Shown here: positions 1 to 12,774 of the stretch, one piece after another
How the letters are laid out: every line of letters starts with the position of its first letter
Numbering within the stretch: the first letter of the stretch is position 1
Program-made: the position numbers and the translations under genes
Source: Helopsaltes ochotensis
Lineage: Eukaryota > Chordata > Aves > Passeriformes > Locustellidae
NCBI GenBank assembly: GCA_013400155.1
Contig: VXBM01000334.1
Location: 1 to 64,000 of the forward strand
Length of the DNA stretch: 64,000 nt
Direction: 5' to 3'
Notes under the pieces: generated by a model
The model's input: the letters and a program-made list of their open reading frames with translations, nothing else
Databases searched by the model: none
What the model was told of the DNA's origin: nothing

Positions 1-789
1 CCTCCTGTTTGTTCACAGCAATAAAGAAATTACGTACATATACACAATTAGCTGCAGTTTAAATATAGAAACATATGGATACATGGAGGAAAATATTCCC
101 AAATGTGCCTATTTCTGTATTTCAGTGGGTGTTTAGGTTATTTTGATAGAAATTACATTAGAATGAGGGCACATATATAGAATTTTGTTAATTCTAATGC
201 AGTTACTTGACTTGTATAATGGTGCATAATTATGTAATTTGGGTAAATATACTTAGTACTTGCAATATGGAACTATCTGGGAAAATGCTATTCTGAAATG
301 CCAGCACATTGTGGCGGCATGTACGGGCTGGTTGAAATAATGCAATCACAAAAGTTGCTCTCTGTGCCATTTCTCACAGGAATTCCCACTTGCTCACTGT
401 GCTGTACAGTCACCCTTGCCTTGCTGCCTTGCTTACATTCATGTTAACATTTCTTTCATATCCACTGGCATCTTCATACGTGTTTGACTACTAATTGTTT
501 TCCTCTATTGGGAAGTAAGACACTGCTGGCACTTCTGATCATATCTGACTATGCACCACTTCTTATCTAATCATGCACAGTGAGCCTTTCATTTTCCAAG
601 GGTTTCCATTCTTTTTCTGGGTGACCAGCCAGCATGAGAAAAGAGACTAAAACCAGCAGTGACTTCTGACCTTGATCTCAATTCAATAAAGCACCAAAAC
701 TGCCCTTTCACTGCAAAGGCACCACACTGGGTGCAGGTATAAAGACTGTGGGGGGCTGCAAGATGTAAGAGACGGCCATGGGCTTCCCT
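1..789. other. Unique AT-rich non-coding sequence
   Basis: No gene or clear repeat is visible. Short open frames on the minus strand near 589-920 run into the LTR relic that follows, and they have no recognisable domain. From about 720 the sequence becomes more GC-rich. This may be a further, badly eroded part of that LTR, but I cannot align it with confidence. Confidence 0.5.
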
Positions 790-1110
790 GTGCCAGGAAC
801 AGACATCTCCAGGCAAAGGGAGGAGCAGCAGAGGGGAGCAAACCCCCATTCCCTGCTCCCCTGCATTTCCTGGGGGTAAAAGATCAGGAGTGAAGCGGTG
901 AAGCTGAGCATGAAAAACACGGAAGGAAAGGTGCTGGTTTAATGATTTTAGTTTTGTTTGTCCCTACTCTAATCCATTTAATTGACAATAAAATAAAAGT
1001 AATTTTCCCCTAGTCAAGTCCTATTTTCTTCCCCCATCCCACTGGAGGGGGTGAAGTGAGCAGCTGGTTGGGAGTTTGGCTGTTAGTCGTGGCTAAGCTT
1101 CAGCAGAATT
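790..1110 (+). mobile_element. Eroded ERV LTR, 3' part
   Basis: This looks like the 3' portion of an avian endogenous retrovirus LTR in plus orientation. It can be compared directly with the longer LTR ending near 57344. Both have a CCCATTC block followed by C-rich sequence, then a purine-rich stretch, a TTTAAGATTT-like or TTTAATGATT block, an AT-rich segment, and a closing block resembling AATTnCCCCnAGTC. A canonical AATAAA lies at 987-992 and fits the LTR polyadenylation signal. The far end (GGCTAAGC, about 1100) resembles the degraded terminus of such LTRs. No internal viral region or second LTR is seen, so it is an old solo or truncated copy. The family name is not determined, and the left boundary is uncertain by about 70 bases. 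Confidence 0.6.
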
Positions 1111-2615
1111 TAGGCATTAATGATTAGAAACCTTCATTTTCCACAGCTGAAATACTGCCAGCTCCTGAGAGGCCTCCAGAAGTGTGCCACATTATTCTTA
1201 CTTAGCTTGCTTTCTCAGAATACTAAACTGGCCTGTATTTCCAACTAATGCATAGTTTAACAGCCCTTCTCTGGGTATCTCCAAAGAGAGGAGGAAGGTA
1301 GGCACTCACACACACACAGAAACAGGAGAAATCTACAGTGAGGCATAATCAACCATTGAACAGCTGCTAAAGGGACCATTTGTTGGAAGATCTAAGACTA
1401 CTTTTCATGAGTAAGAAATGTTACTGCTGCACTTCCAGGGACTGCTGCTGCTCTTGGAGGGAGATCTCCAGTTTGTGGCTCCGGACTCCATTAGCTCTAA
1501 AAGAATGTAACTTCTAGTTTGAAAGTAAACTCTGTGCTCTGCAATTAATTACGGATTTCACTAAGGGAAAAAAGGCTTTGCTGTGTCATATCATTTTGAA
1601 GGGAATGCACAGCGTGACAGGCAGTGACCTCCTAAATTGAGCACAATCACACTTGCTCTGAAAATCTTTAACATTGCAGGTATACAGGGAGAGCTAGAAT
1701 CTGTATTTTTTTTACCTGCTTTTGCTGGGGACAGTTCTGCACCCACAGATATTCACAATGTATTACATGAATTTGCTTAGGGTTATCCCAACTCAGAAGT
1801 CCCAGGGTCCTTTTAAGGTCTGTAGATATTTTTGGAAAGGATTTCATTACCCAATCTGACAAGTTCAGGCAGCAAGCATGCACTGAGTATACTTTAATAC
1901 AAACACTGTTACTGAACTTTGTCAAATACCAGTCATCATTAGAAAGAAAGTAACTGCCATTTTAAATCAGCTTCATACTTTAGTTATAGGTTTCTAATAT
2001 ATCTTTAATTACAGTGATTACAAGCCTTTATAAATTATCAGCTAAGTCTTTGCCTTCATCTCCCTCTGCTTTAATTTATTGTTCCTAAAAAGAGGATAAT
2101 TATCATTTGCAGCCAGCTGCTCCTTAAACACACTCAAGAAATGGGATTTGTTTCTGAAGCTCTTTCTCAGTTGTTTGTCCCTTTATATTTTTTTACACAA
2201 ACACATTTCATGTGCTTCCTCTTTCTGGCCAACAGACAGACCAGTCTTACAGGCTCCCTAACTGGCCATCACAAGTTTCTGAGTTTAGAAGCACTTTCAG
2301 TGGATGCCAGGAACATGCCCGTGAGGACTCAGGTGGCCACCCACGCCCTGGCCTCTGTCTGTACAACTGAGACAAGGTCTGCCAAGGATGGCAGGTGCAG
2401 CGTGTCCTGCCCCAGAATGTGTGAGAGCCTTGCACTCAGCCAGTCAAGCAGACAGGTCCCTGAAACTGCAAGAAGGGAACTGTGAGCAAGAATTAAATGA
2501 AATGGTAACGTCAGAGAGAGTAAGAAGGAGATGTTTACTTGTCCTTGGTTTTGGGGGATGTTTTGTCAGTCTTCTGGTCTGCCCTGTTGAAATACAACAG
2601 CCAGTAATAACATAC

Positions 2616-2619
<4 letters not shown>
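1111..2619. other. Non-coding, no recognised element
   Basis: This is mostly AT-rich single-copy sequence. A short (CA)n run lies at about 1308-1318. A plus-strand open frame at 2141-2485 has no recognisable domain and no supporting splice or promoter context, and I treat it as chance. Confidence 0.5.

Positions 2620-2652
<33 letters not shown>
2620..2652. repeat. (TG)n microsatellite
   Basis: There are about 16 uninterrupted TG units. It causes Val-Cys runs in overlapping open frames, which are therefore artefacts. It is a likely length-polymorphic marker. Confidence 0.97.
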
Positions 2653-2654
<2 letters not shown>

Positions 2655-3863
2655 CATCAGTTCTGTATTTAATCAAAAAGGAGGGACTTGGGCCCGGGGT
2701 CCCAAAAGATGCAAAGCTCAGCTGCAAGTTAATCTCCTCTCCACAAGTTTAGGTGACATGGGAGTATCGTGCTCACACATGGGCCAAGAGCTGACACAAA
2801 CAGGCTGAGTGTGGTGGCCCACAGATGACAGGGTGATGCAGACAGTGGCATGAGCCTTAAGTGGGCCATGGACCAACACTTGATGGGACAGCACATCTGG
2901 AATAATCACAGAGGGATAGCAGAATATCAGTATGGTCAGAGGGACTGGTGGCCAGTGCTGGCCCATGACTATAATGGCCCTCAGGGCTGGTGACAGCACT
3001 GTCACATGGATGTCTGACACCGTGTAGCATCTGAGCTGGCACCATCATGGGCTGGAGACAAGCCAGTGCCCAAAGCTCAGCACTGGGACCAGCTGGAAGG
3101 AGCATCACAAAGTCGTGGAACAGATGAGAGGGGTAGGTCTCAGTTGATGGGAGTGCCTGGGGACGTGAAAAGCTGTTTCTCTCAGAGCCTTTCTCTCAAG
3201 CAAGTCTCTTGCTTGCTCTGCTAAATTAGGCTCAGCTTTGCAGCATCACATCATCTGGTGTTCCTTTGCCTCCCATTAACATTAGGTAAATCACGTCATA
3301 ATGAATTGCAAACTTGGAATATTCAATAGAAAAAGACCCAGGAATATTTTGTCTTTGTCCTACTAACAACCCTAGCAGAAAAACCTATTGAAAAATTCTT
3401 ATTAAAATTTTGAACTTATATCAGCACAAAGTAACCAAGAGAAAGCTGAAATAGCTGCAGATAAAATCTTCTTTAGAAAAGCAGGGCCATGGTACAAGGA
3501 ACAAAGCCATCAGTCCCCTTCAGGGTAACAGGCAGCGCTTCTCATGAAGTTTTGTTGACACAAACAGGACTGCTGTGGGTGAACTAAGGAGAGTGGTAAT
3601 GAATCAAGCTTAATGTAGCATTCTAAATTTCAGTGCTCTGTAAGAATTAGAGGAAGGTAATAGACAGCAGGACTGTAACACATATTTGGCAGAGGACAGA
3701 TAAAACAGCACTGTAAAATACTGCACTTTCAAAAATGGATTAAAATCCATGGTTGCTTTTGGGCAGAACACTGTTGCTTCCTTTGGCTTGCAGTTGACGT
3801 TGGTCAGCAAACCCACAGATGCTTGATTGAATTTATCCCTTTGTTAAATTCATAGGAAATGAA
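2653..3863. other. Non-coding; GC-richer patch at 2.75-3.15 kb
   Basis: The interval 2750-3150 is visibly richer in G and C than its flanks and carries opposing short open frames, including minus-strand 2718-3020. None shows a known domain. It could be an ancient, unrecognised repeat. The rest is plain AT-rich sequence. Confidence 0.4.
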
Positions 3864-3909
3864 TTGTGCAGACAACCTAGATGGCCTTGTGCAGACAATC
3901 TAGATGGCC
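3864..3909. repeat. 23-bp tandem duplication
   Basis: Two adjacent copies of a 23-bp unit beginning TTGTGCAGACAA start at 3864 and 3887. They differ at a single C/T position. This is a recent local duplication with no gene context. Confidence 0.9.
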
Positions 3910-4519
3910 TTTATTAGCAGAGCCTTAATGATTTATCTGTGTATCAAGGAGACAAGAGGCAGATACAAGGCATCACTTTCTCACAAACATGGAAGATAAT
4001 CACACAGAAGAAAGCTGTGTTGACTCTTTCCCTTTGGTTTTTAATGCTCCCCCACCCTTTTTCAAGTGGATTTCAGAAACAATAGGAGTCGATCTACTGT
4101 TAAGGGAAATATTTAACTGTTTCAAGATGGTTTTTAATCTTAGGCTCATACCTCTGAGGTCAGTAGTGCTTTTCAATGTGCTATCAGATTACTCAGCAGT
4201 ACAAAGAAGATCCAGAGCAGACGGTCATATTTCTGTTGAATAACCTCCACAAACAGAAAGGGATTTATTCCAATTTTTTGGAACCAGCAGCAGTGGCTGC
4301 AGAGGACAGCTGAAACCTGATCTTGTGTAAAGATTCTCAGTTAGCCCATCCAACTTTTCTGGAACAAATCTGAACCCACAGGGTGAGTTCATATCATGTC
4401 AACCCATTGTATCATTTTGAGTCCAGTATTAGGAGCTCAGAGCCAGACATACCATACCATGAGCCGAAGTCCAAGGAATTCTCTTCATGGTATTGGAGAG
4501 GTTATTTCACTTCTGAATT

Positions 4520-4579
4520 CACCTGAAGTCATTAGAGAGTGTGTTTTCTGTTGACTTCAGGTGTTAGTATACTAACACC
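4520..4579. repeat. Overlapping inverted repeats with E-box cores
   Basis: CACCTGAAGTCA at 4520-4531 is perfectly inverted as TGACTTCAGGTG at 4552-4563, with a 20-base loop. The right arm overlaps a perfect 20-bp palindrome, GGTGTTAGTATACTAACACC, at 4560-4579. The arms contain CACCTG and CAGGTG, the core bound by ZEB/SNAI-type E-box factors. The structure is directly visible. Regulatory function is only a possibility. Confidence 0.85.
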
Positions 4580-7500
4580 AATCAAGGCTTAGTCAAAAGT
4601 TAAAGAAGTTTCTGTTATTTTAAAACCAAAAAACCCCAAGATTTCTGATGTGCACTATGCAGGACGAGTACTGCTGCTACAGCAACAGCAAGGACTTAAT
4701 AGCCTGGACAGAAATGTGAGCCAAAATGTCCTCAGCATCCTCACACTGTGACAACAGGCTGGAAGCACTGAACTACACAGTTCAGGGTGACATCTTGCAA
4801 GTCTCCACTGTGGTCTCCTTGCACGCTTGCTTGTGCATGCTGTTACGTGTGGCACTGTGCTCATGCAAGACTGGTGGCATAAAAGGAACAAGCTGGAGTC
4901 CCTCAAGCCTAGAACATGACTTTTAATATTTAATTACAATGTTGCAGGTGAACACTATTCTTGCATTCAGTGACCTTTCATATACTTCTGCTTTTAGTTT
5001 GGTAGTATAGACCTTAAACCTTTTCATCATTGAATGATGCAAGTTTGCTGGAGGGATATATTCCCTTAAACTTGTACACATTTGGGGAGAAATTCAGTTA
5101 GCACAGTGCCTCAGAATCTCATGTTTCTCTATAATCCAAATTTGTTCATTTTAAGAGGAAAAACACAGGCATAACTGTTGCATAACACCCATGCCCGTGT
5201 GATTTTCATCACCCCTGCAGATGATCCAAGCTGCACAGCAAGCATTTTGTAGTGCTCTTTAACAGCAAACATAAGTCAGTTCTTTAGGTTTTGCCTTACT
5301 TTTCTCATTACCTTCTTGCAGGAGGTTTTCTCCTGGCTCCAGGGAGTGCAGAGATCAATAACACAAATCTAATATTAGAAACGTCTGCAGAAGAGCAGGA
5401 TCCACGGGCGTGCTCTTCGCATGCCATGTCCCTCCCAGCAGCAGCGCTGGGACATGACCCTGGACACCCCCAGCCACACACCAGGGGATATGAACACCCC
5501 AGCACCCACTCCCTGCTTGCAATAACTGTATCCCTTGCAAGGAATTGGAAGAAGGAAAGGCGTGTAATGTTTACATGATTACTTTCAGCCACTGATATCT
5601 TAAGGGTAGATTAAAATTATTCCCAGAGTTGAGAATAATATTGTTGCAAGGCCTAAGGAGCTACAGGAGTTTGAAAATAAGCTGGATATTACTTTTCCTT
5701 TGGTATTGGGTTCATCTGGAAGACAGTCAGCAAGTCTGACGATAGGAAACCAGTTTGCTACACAGCCCTGTGGTTCTCACAGAGCGTATTTTGAGCAGCA
5801 TCATTACCTTATCAGCACTCTCATCCTGCAGTACATGGCCAGGTAGGCTTAGAATCTCATGGGTTTAATATCCATCCACACAGACCTCCAAGAGGAGACT
5901 TATGGTCCTGCCTACAGGCATCTCACTACTGCCAAGATCTAGAGAACTGCATTTTCAAGTAAGACCATTTGTTAATGAAATGCAAAAATAGCTAAAAATT
6001 TGCTTCTTTTAGCTCTTGTTTCCCAGCGGGAAAGACAGCATAGAGTTCTTTAATAGCTGCCTAATGCCATGATAAAAACAGTATCCAGATGTAGCAGGGT
6101 TATTTTTCAGTCTATCCAGTTTTCTATAAGACATTATCTTCCATCAACACCCTTCCTAAATTTTTAGCAACATAATATTCTCTTTGCAGCTTATTCAGCT
6201 CTCTTTCCAATGCTTAAGTATGATTTAAAAAAAAAAACCCTTTTAGAAACCACACAATAACATTATAACATTTCAAGTCAGGTAATCAGAGTTTGACTTA
6301 AGACAAAATGGGTAATGAAATTATTTCCAGTATTGTAAAGTAACCAAAAATAAATTGAGAAGAGAGTCCTCTTGTAGGCTGCAGCTCAGCACCAAATATT
6401 GCTGCTCCCAGAGGAGGTTTGTGGGGATGGAAAACAAAATCTTTCCCTTCTCATACAGCAATTTCATCCCAGAATGCCGCGGTTTTTCCATAGGGACCAC
6501 CTCAATACCTCCTACAGTAGGCTTCTCGGGAAGCGGTGAGGGAGAGGATTTGACCTCAAGTGCCACTTTCAAGTTAAAATGGACATATAACTTACAGAAA
6601 TAATTAGACCTGAGTTGCTTCTAGGAATAATGCCTCCAATGAGTAAAAACTTACTGACTGGAAAGAAATTTTCTAAAAAAAAACAGAAGCCAAGATTGTC
6701 AGGGAGTCTGAAAGGAAGCTGTATAACGATAGCAGCCAGTTCAGTGGAGAAAGGGAGGCCAGCTCTTCCTTACCCATACTCTTCTTAATTTGAAGTCATG
6801 AATGACAGACAAGTTCAAAGGACTAAGGTGCAATTGAAACAATCTAAAGGAAGACTCTATAGGAAATAAACCTACCATCCCATTATCAGCACCCAGCATG
6901 AGACAGTAGGAGTAAAGATGAAAGAAACCAAATAATATGCTTCAATCTTACATAAGGCAGGAGTAAAAACCTCTATGAGACTGAAACCTGCATGTCCCTT
7001 ATATCCATCCCCATGCACAAGGAATGGATATATTAGTCTCAATTTACTGTATTTTTCCATCAGATATAGAAAGAGTAGGGAAAATATTGCCTTCTTTTCA
7101 TAAATCTGATTATCACCTAGTAGCATAGGAAGAGCCTTGAAATACATTGAAGTGCATTCGATTTCCAAATCTCTATTACAGTGGCAATAAAATTACAGAA
7201 AGTAGAGGCAGAAGTGCCTGTATGCAAATAGATGCCTTGTAAAATTGGAAGTTTTTAAAATGTATTTCTAAAATGCAGAGCAATAAACCCATGCTCACAT
7301 TATCATCAACGCTCAGGCATTTAAAGATTTGCTAGACACATTCACCACGCCTGCATCCCGCTCCATTTTTTTCCCCCAGTACAATCTCATTAAAAGAACA
7401 GCAGGATAACCCTTCTGAAACGTTCACTAACAACACAGGCAAATAGGTTGCTTTGGATTCTCAGGCTGTTTTTCTTAGTGTAAGTATTGTCCATCTTTGT

Positions 7501-8703
7501 TTTCTCATCTGTATTTTTAAGAGCATGGATAGAAAGACAATGTATACAATGGATCTCTTTCAGTTTGTAAAACTCAAATTATAATCTAAGAAAGTCACAA
7601 TATAAAACATATGTCAGTATTGGAGCATAGTACACCTGGAGGCTGAGGGATTCTTCCAGTCTGGGCAACACCTTTGGAACAGGCTGCAGAGTGAACCGGG
7701 GCCTTGCTCATAGGATTGTCAGACTTGCCAACAAGGAGAAAAAGCTGAGGAGCAAATGCTGAGGAGGAAGCTGGAAGAGGATGATGGCACTGTTAATAGC
7801 CCTTATCTGTGCTCCTACTTTACAAAGGCTGCCCCCCTGGCAGGCTGAGGGAACTGGTGCATGCTGGCCCAGTCTTGAAGTGGGTTCTTGGATCTGGATG
7901 ACCCACAAAGTACTCCACAATTTATTGACCCTGTACGTCAATAAATGAAGATGATTGTCAGCTGGTGCTTTGTTACTGTCTTGTTGGATGTCTGAGAGAA
8001 CGGGGTGTGGGATGAGAGGCAGGGTAAGCTTTGTGCCTTGGAATGGCTGACAGGCAGTTGTAGGGAGAGAGCATCCCCTAATCCTGACAGCAGAGCCAGG
8101 CAGCATCCTTTTAACTGGAGGCCAGAGCATGTTTCTCAAATGGTGGTCTGCCCACTAGGTTGCTCATTTCTGGCTAGTGCACATGGGGACAGACACCTCT
8201 GCCAGACAGACGGACTTGTATGGACATAAACATGACCTCAGCTGCAGAAGGGGCCACTTTAATTTCCTTTGTTCTGTTGTTACACCCTAGGAAAGGGATT
8301 CTCCTGACAACTTCTGAACAGAGAGTCATGCCTGGAACACTCAGAGGCTCTTTGAGCACCACGTTCCTGACATACAGCAGGTTCTAATGGATTCAGAAAG
8401 CTTCCCAAGGGGCAGACAGTGGTTTTGTTTTACAAACAGGATACAGAGGCATGGGAAAATAGTAGTCACACAGAAGTCCCCAGTTCTCCTGATGCAGCTT
8501 TTTCCAACTCACAATCTTCAGGAAGCTTTTAGCCTGCACTGTGCCAGAGCCACCAAGCCTTAAGGTCTTGAATCACCAACAAAAAAGTAATCTGCAGCCC
8601 AGAGATGCCCCAGAGCTTTAAGCCATACAAGCTGAGCTCCCTATACACTTGCTGGGCAACCTGTCAGTAATTGGTCTGCAGCACTTCATCTTGCTGCAAG
8701 ATG
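4580..8703. other. Long non-coding stretch without recognised elements
   Basis: No supported gene is present. A GC-richer patch at about 5320-5520 and another at about 7620-8230 carry open frames on both strands; the longest is 143 codons on the minus strand at 7708-8139. None has a recognisable domain. The 7.6-8.2 kb patch contains AATAAA at 7941-7946 and could be an eroded transposable element of a family I do not recognise. Confidence 0.4.
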
Positions 8704-8754
8704 ATATCCCTGTCAGCTTGGGATATTACTGAATTCTTAATGATATTAAGAATT
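8704..8754. repeat. Two adjacent perfect hairpins
   Basis: ATATCCC (8704-8710) pairs with GGGATAT (8720-8726). Five bases later AATTCTTAAT (8732-8741) pairs with ATTAAGAATT (8745-8754) across a 3-base loop. Both stems are perfect. There is no associated gene. The first stem shares its ATATCCC/GGGATAT arms with the hairpin at 14954-14978. Confidence 0.8.
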
Positions 8755-9222
8755 TATGTGGCCAGAACTATAATTTTTTAAATTTTTCTTTAACTTCCAG
8801 AAAAAATCACTTCTGCTACAGAGAACTTCATCATAACTGCCACAGGAAGGGAAATGAAAATGAGAATTAGCCAGATAGCGTCTGTATGTCATATCTGTGA
8901 ACAAGGAAGGGAACAGGGTCATTTTAATTCTAGAAGCAATTTGGTTGCTGAAGCTTGTCTCCATTTACATTTAAGTGGTTATTGCATCCTGCTTATGTAC
9001 TTATGTCCATTGTGTGAGTTCCTGGACAACTTTTACGCTTTTTTAATCAAATACTTCTAAGAACATTTTCCCTCTGTTCTCCATCCTGCACCTTAGGGTT
9101 CAACATTGCACACCAGTTCAGGAGACCTATTTTCTGCTGACTAGATTTTTATTGAGGTCTTTCTTTTTTCAGCTTTTCAAGAAAATGGTCAGCTTCCTTT
9201 TTAAAGGATTCTGAAATCTTTC
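8755..9222. other. Non-coding AT-rich sequence
   Basis: Nothing is recognised here. Two small open frames on opposite strands (8746-8964 minus, 8854-9060 plus) lack any domain. Confidence 0.5.
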
Positions 9223-9300
9223 ATGGGCATCCAAAAAAGAAGGAGTTTCTCTCTTCTAATTTTCTATGGACATCCAAAAAGGAATGAGTTTTTCTCTTCT
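9223..9300. repeat. 43-bp period imperfect tandem duplication
   Basis: About 35 bases starting at 9223 recur from 9266 with about four mismatches. Both copies contain CATCCAAAAA and end in CTCTTCT. This is a local duplication, older than the one at 3864. Confidence 0.8.
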
Positions 9301-11344
9301 TTGCAGTACAAAAGCATTAAAGGTTTTTTTCAGTCTTTTATAGGGTGAAGGTCTCAAAACAAATATAAAGTTATTTTCCTTAACAGTCTCACAAGCTTAA
9401 CATCAATACTTTCTGTGTAACAGCTCTCACCGGAACAGATTTATATAATCCCTGTACCTCAAAAAGATATCTTGCAATTACACCAAATCTTTTTGTGAGA
9501 AACTCAGGAAGTTTTAGTGCATTGCTGAGAAGTTAACATCTGTGATTTCCTACTGAGTTCTGAGATTTAAATCAATTAGCAATAATTGGGACTGTTTACC
9601 GAGGCCTTCCAAGTGGAACAAGCATATGTTGGAATTTGAAACTAAATATTTAAGTCCCTGCACCAAGTGACTATCCAGCAAATTTTAAAAATATTTTGAC
9701 CAAATGTGTTGTTTTTTATGGTGACTTTTTGTTCTTAGCAGAAATTATTTCTACTCTTTTAAACAAAACTAAAATCATAAGGTTTTGAGGAAAAGTTATT
9801 TTCATTTTATTTTTATGTTCTCCACTTCTCAACATGTAAATGATTGTGCTGCACTAAAGTCACATGAATCTGAAAGAAAATTAATTAATTAATTGTAACA
9901 AAACAGCTAAACTTGCATGGAGTAGTCTTGAGAATTTTCTCCTGCGTATAAGTGTAATACACCTACCACATCAAATTCCATTCAGAAGTGCTGTGTGCAG
10001 TTTTCTTAAGGTATAAAAGGGATCACTGACAGCAGTAGTTAATTGTGCAGAATTGTACTGTGCAGTTTTAAACAAACCTGCTGATTTTTCAGTATGGAGA
10101 GGGTACTAATTCAAGAAGTTAACTGGGAGCTTGCTGTACCATTTCCCCGGAAGTGAATTCCCCAATTACTCCCAAGCTGCACCACAAGCAGAGAAGGAAT
10201 TATATGCTCCCAAGGTTTTCATGGTTTGGGAGCTTTCCAAACCTTCAAATGGCAAAGGAAATTGGATGGATTAGAGTCTGCAGGTTCCCAGTGTCTTTAA
10301 GTGGATTTACCAGTGCCAGTACTTCTGGAAGTTGTCTTTATGGAGGAAGCCTAAAGTAGGTGCCAACCTATTGCAGAGGCCCCAGCCCCTTCCCCCTTAT
10401 GGGACAAGGAGCTCTGAGAAGTTGTGACACAAAGAAGCCGAGATACACTAGTGATGCTGAGGAGCAGTTTCACCTCTACACTGAAGGGAATGCAAGACTG
10501 TGACTGTTGATGTAAAAATGATATTGCATATGAGAACTGAAGCAGAAAGCATTAGTACCAATGCTTATTTCCATAGTGTTATGTCAGGGAAATTCATAAC
10601 AAACACCAGCACTATTGGAGAAAGCCAATTCAATGGAGAAACTCTTTTAAAAAGTTGAAAGGCGACAGGAGACACAATTATATTTTATTCAGGTCAATAG
10701 GTACTTTCACTGAAGAGGACAATTATTGAATAGCAAACAAGAAGATGCAAAGCCATAATTACTCAGTAATGAACCAAGCCTGGAGCTGGCTTAGCAACTA
10801 TAACCTGGGAACAACCTCATCAGCCATCTGCCAGTAACTTTTTAAAGCTAAATAAATGTTTGCATGAAGAAAAGTGAGAGCAATGGGGGACGAGGGAGGG
10901 AGTTGGGAGCGTGGGTGGAAGTGCACACCACACAACTTCTTTGTGGATAGACACCTGAATTTTCAGAGTGCTCTATGTCCCCACTGCTCCCTTTGCAAGT
11001 CTACTTCCCAGGGGACAGGGGCGTGGGGGTTGAGAAAGTCACTGATCCCCATATCCCCTTTTGCCTTTGCAAAAGATACAGGGGTGACCACTGACAGGTT
11101 ATAGCAGGGCCAACATCCAGGCCTTTCTCTTGCTGTTGCCACCCGAGACATTTTCACAGCTTCTTCTCACAATTGTGTTCACTCCTCTTCCAAAGGCAGG
11201 AGCCTGCTGGTTGCATTTTCCCCAAATCTTCAGCCAGGTGCCCTTCCTCAGCTGGATATTACGTATCCTGTAACTCTTCACTTATGCATCCCATCCTCTA
11301 GCCTTCTGTGTCCTTTGGTCATCCCACAAGCACCCTTGCCTCTT
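9301..11344. other. Non-coding, no recognised element
   Basis: This is AT-rich sequence with a short (TTAA)n run near 9881-9894. From about 10.87 kb GC content rises towards the CR1 fragment that follows. Small open frames at 10153-10359 (plus) and 10874-11104 (plus) show no domain. Confidence 0.5.
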
Positions 11345-11480
11345 CATCCAGGACTTTGCACTTCCCTGTGCTGAACCTCACAAGGTTCCTATCAGCCCAT
11401 TTCTGCAGCCTGCCCATGTCCTTCCAAATGGTGGCACCAACATCTGGCATATCACCCAATTTTGTGTCCTCTTCATCCCC
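11345..11480 (-). mobile_element. CR1 LINE fragment, reverse-transcriptase region
   Basis: Minus-strand translation contains DTKLG followed about 20 residues later by KWADRNLVRFSTGKCKVL. This is the signature of the part of CR1 non-LTR retrotransposon ORF2 lying just downstream of the catalytic FADD-type motif. In the intact enzyme this region helps copy the CR1 RNA into DNA at the target site. Here only about 45 codons are recognisable, and the aspartate pair of the catalytic motif appears altered to EED. Neither the endonuclease nor the 3' end adjoins it. The flanking frame (to 11612) is not recognisably CR1. It is a dead internal fragment. Confidence 0.8.
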
Positions 11481-12774
11481 CTGACCCACCTTGCCTGCAG
11501 GGGAAGCCAAAGCCAGGGTCAGACTGGAGTCCCACTCCCAGCTCTGCCATGGGGAGCAGCCAGGTTCCAGCAACCCCATGTCTCTGCTGCTCAGGCTCTC
11601 TCCAAGCAGCATCCTCTGTGCAGAGATTCAAGGAGGAGACTGTGCTCCAGAAGGTCATGTTCCTGGTCCTGAGACCAGGGAGCCAGGGACCTGAGAGCCC
11701 CTATTTATTTTGTCTTGTGTAACTTGAGTCATTTTAGTCCTGCCTGCCCCGCACAGCATATGGATGAAGGCTGTTCGTGCAATTACCTTTCCGTAACCTA
11801 ATTCTGCACAACATGTTTCTAATCTACATCTGTGTCTCCTTTCCACCGCTCTGACATTGCAAAAAGGGACAGGCACTTAAATCCACTTCAAGAACCTTTG
11901 GTCCAGAAAATATAGTAAAGCAAGTGAAAATTACTCTTACAGCCTTCCAGAAGCCTGTATTTCCTTTAATTGTAGTTGTTCCTTATTCTTTCTTCCCACA
12001 CATTACTTTTGTGACTTATTTTCATCCTAGTCGATCTCATGTCATCACTCTCCACAAGCTTTCTGCATATAAGGTAGGTGATGCAAATTTAGAAATGTAT
12101 CCTTCCAAAATTTGTCACAGTCCAATTCTTTCACTATGCTTTCCCTTTCAAGCCCAAAATACCTCTAACTTGAGGAGCTGAGTCTGTGATGACTATGGTG
12201 ATGACAGACCAGAAAAACTGATCTTTTTTTTTTTTTCCTGACATCTCATTCCATTTTGATTTAAGAAAGGCATCCAAATTGCCTTGAAATATATGCTTTG
12301 ATATTTCAGCTTCAGTTTACATTAATACAGCAATACTGAAATGCTTTACAATAATTTCTGGGTCTTTATTTTCTATTGAATAACATGGGCCTCATATTAA
12401 ACAGTTTCAATGTATTTGAGAGACAAAAGGTGACAGAACTGGTAATTACCTCATTTCTCATTAAAGATGACTTAGTACCCCAGGGACCTATATTAGAATA
12501 AATATCCTATCTCCTGTTTATTAACCTTTGTTCTTGAAAATGGTGAATGAGTGCTGATAAAACTGTTGTTATTGTGACTGCCTCAGGAGTTGCCACCCAG
12601 TCTCTAATATGATTTGGAGTCACCTTACCAAGAACAAATAGAACTTGACTATATTATGCTCCAGACTATCTTTATTTCTGACAAGTCCTTTGAATCTAAA
12701 TATACAATATCACCTGATGTTTCACTATCTGAGTGGAATCTACTAACTCTTGCATAGTTTTATATATGCTAAGA
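11481..12774. other. Non-coding; GC-richer part next to CR1
   Basis: The interval 11480-11720 is GC-rich with overlapping open frames on both strands (11462-11722 plus, 11473-11658 minus). They may be more diverged transposon sequence, but I cannot assign them. From 11.9 kb the sequence is AT-rich, with a poly-T run near 12224-12236. Confidence 0.4.

Noticed and set aside
7708..8139. 143-codon minus-strand open frame
   Set aside because: No recognisable domain. It overlaps a GC-richer patch with open frames on both strands, which looks like eroded repeat DNA.
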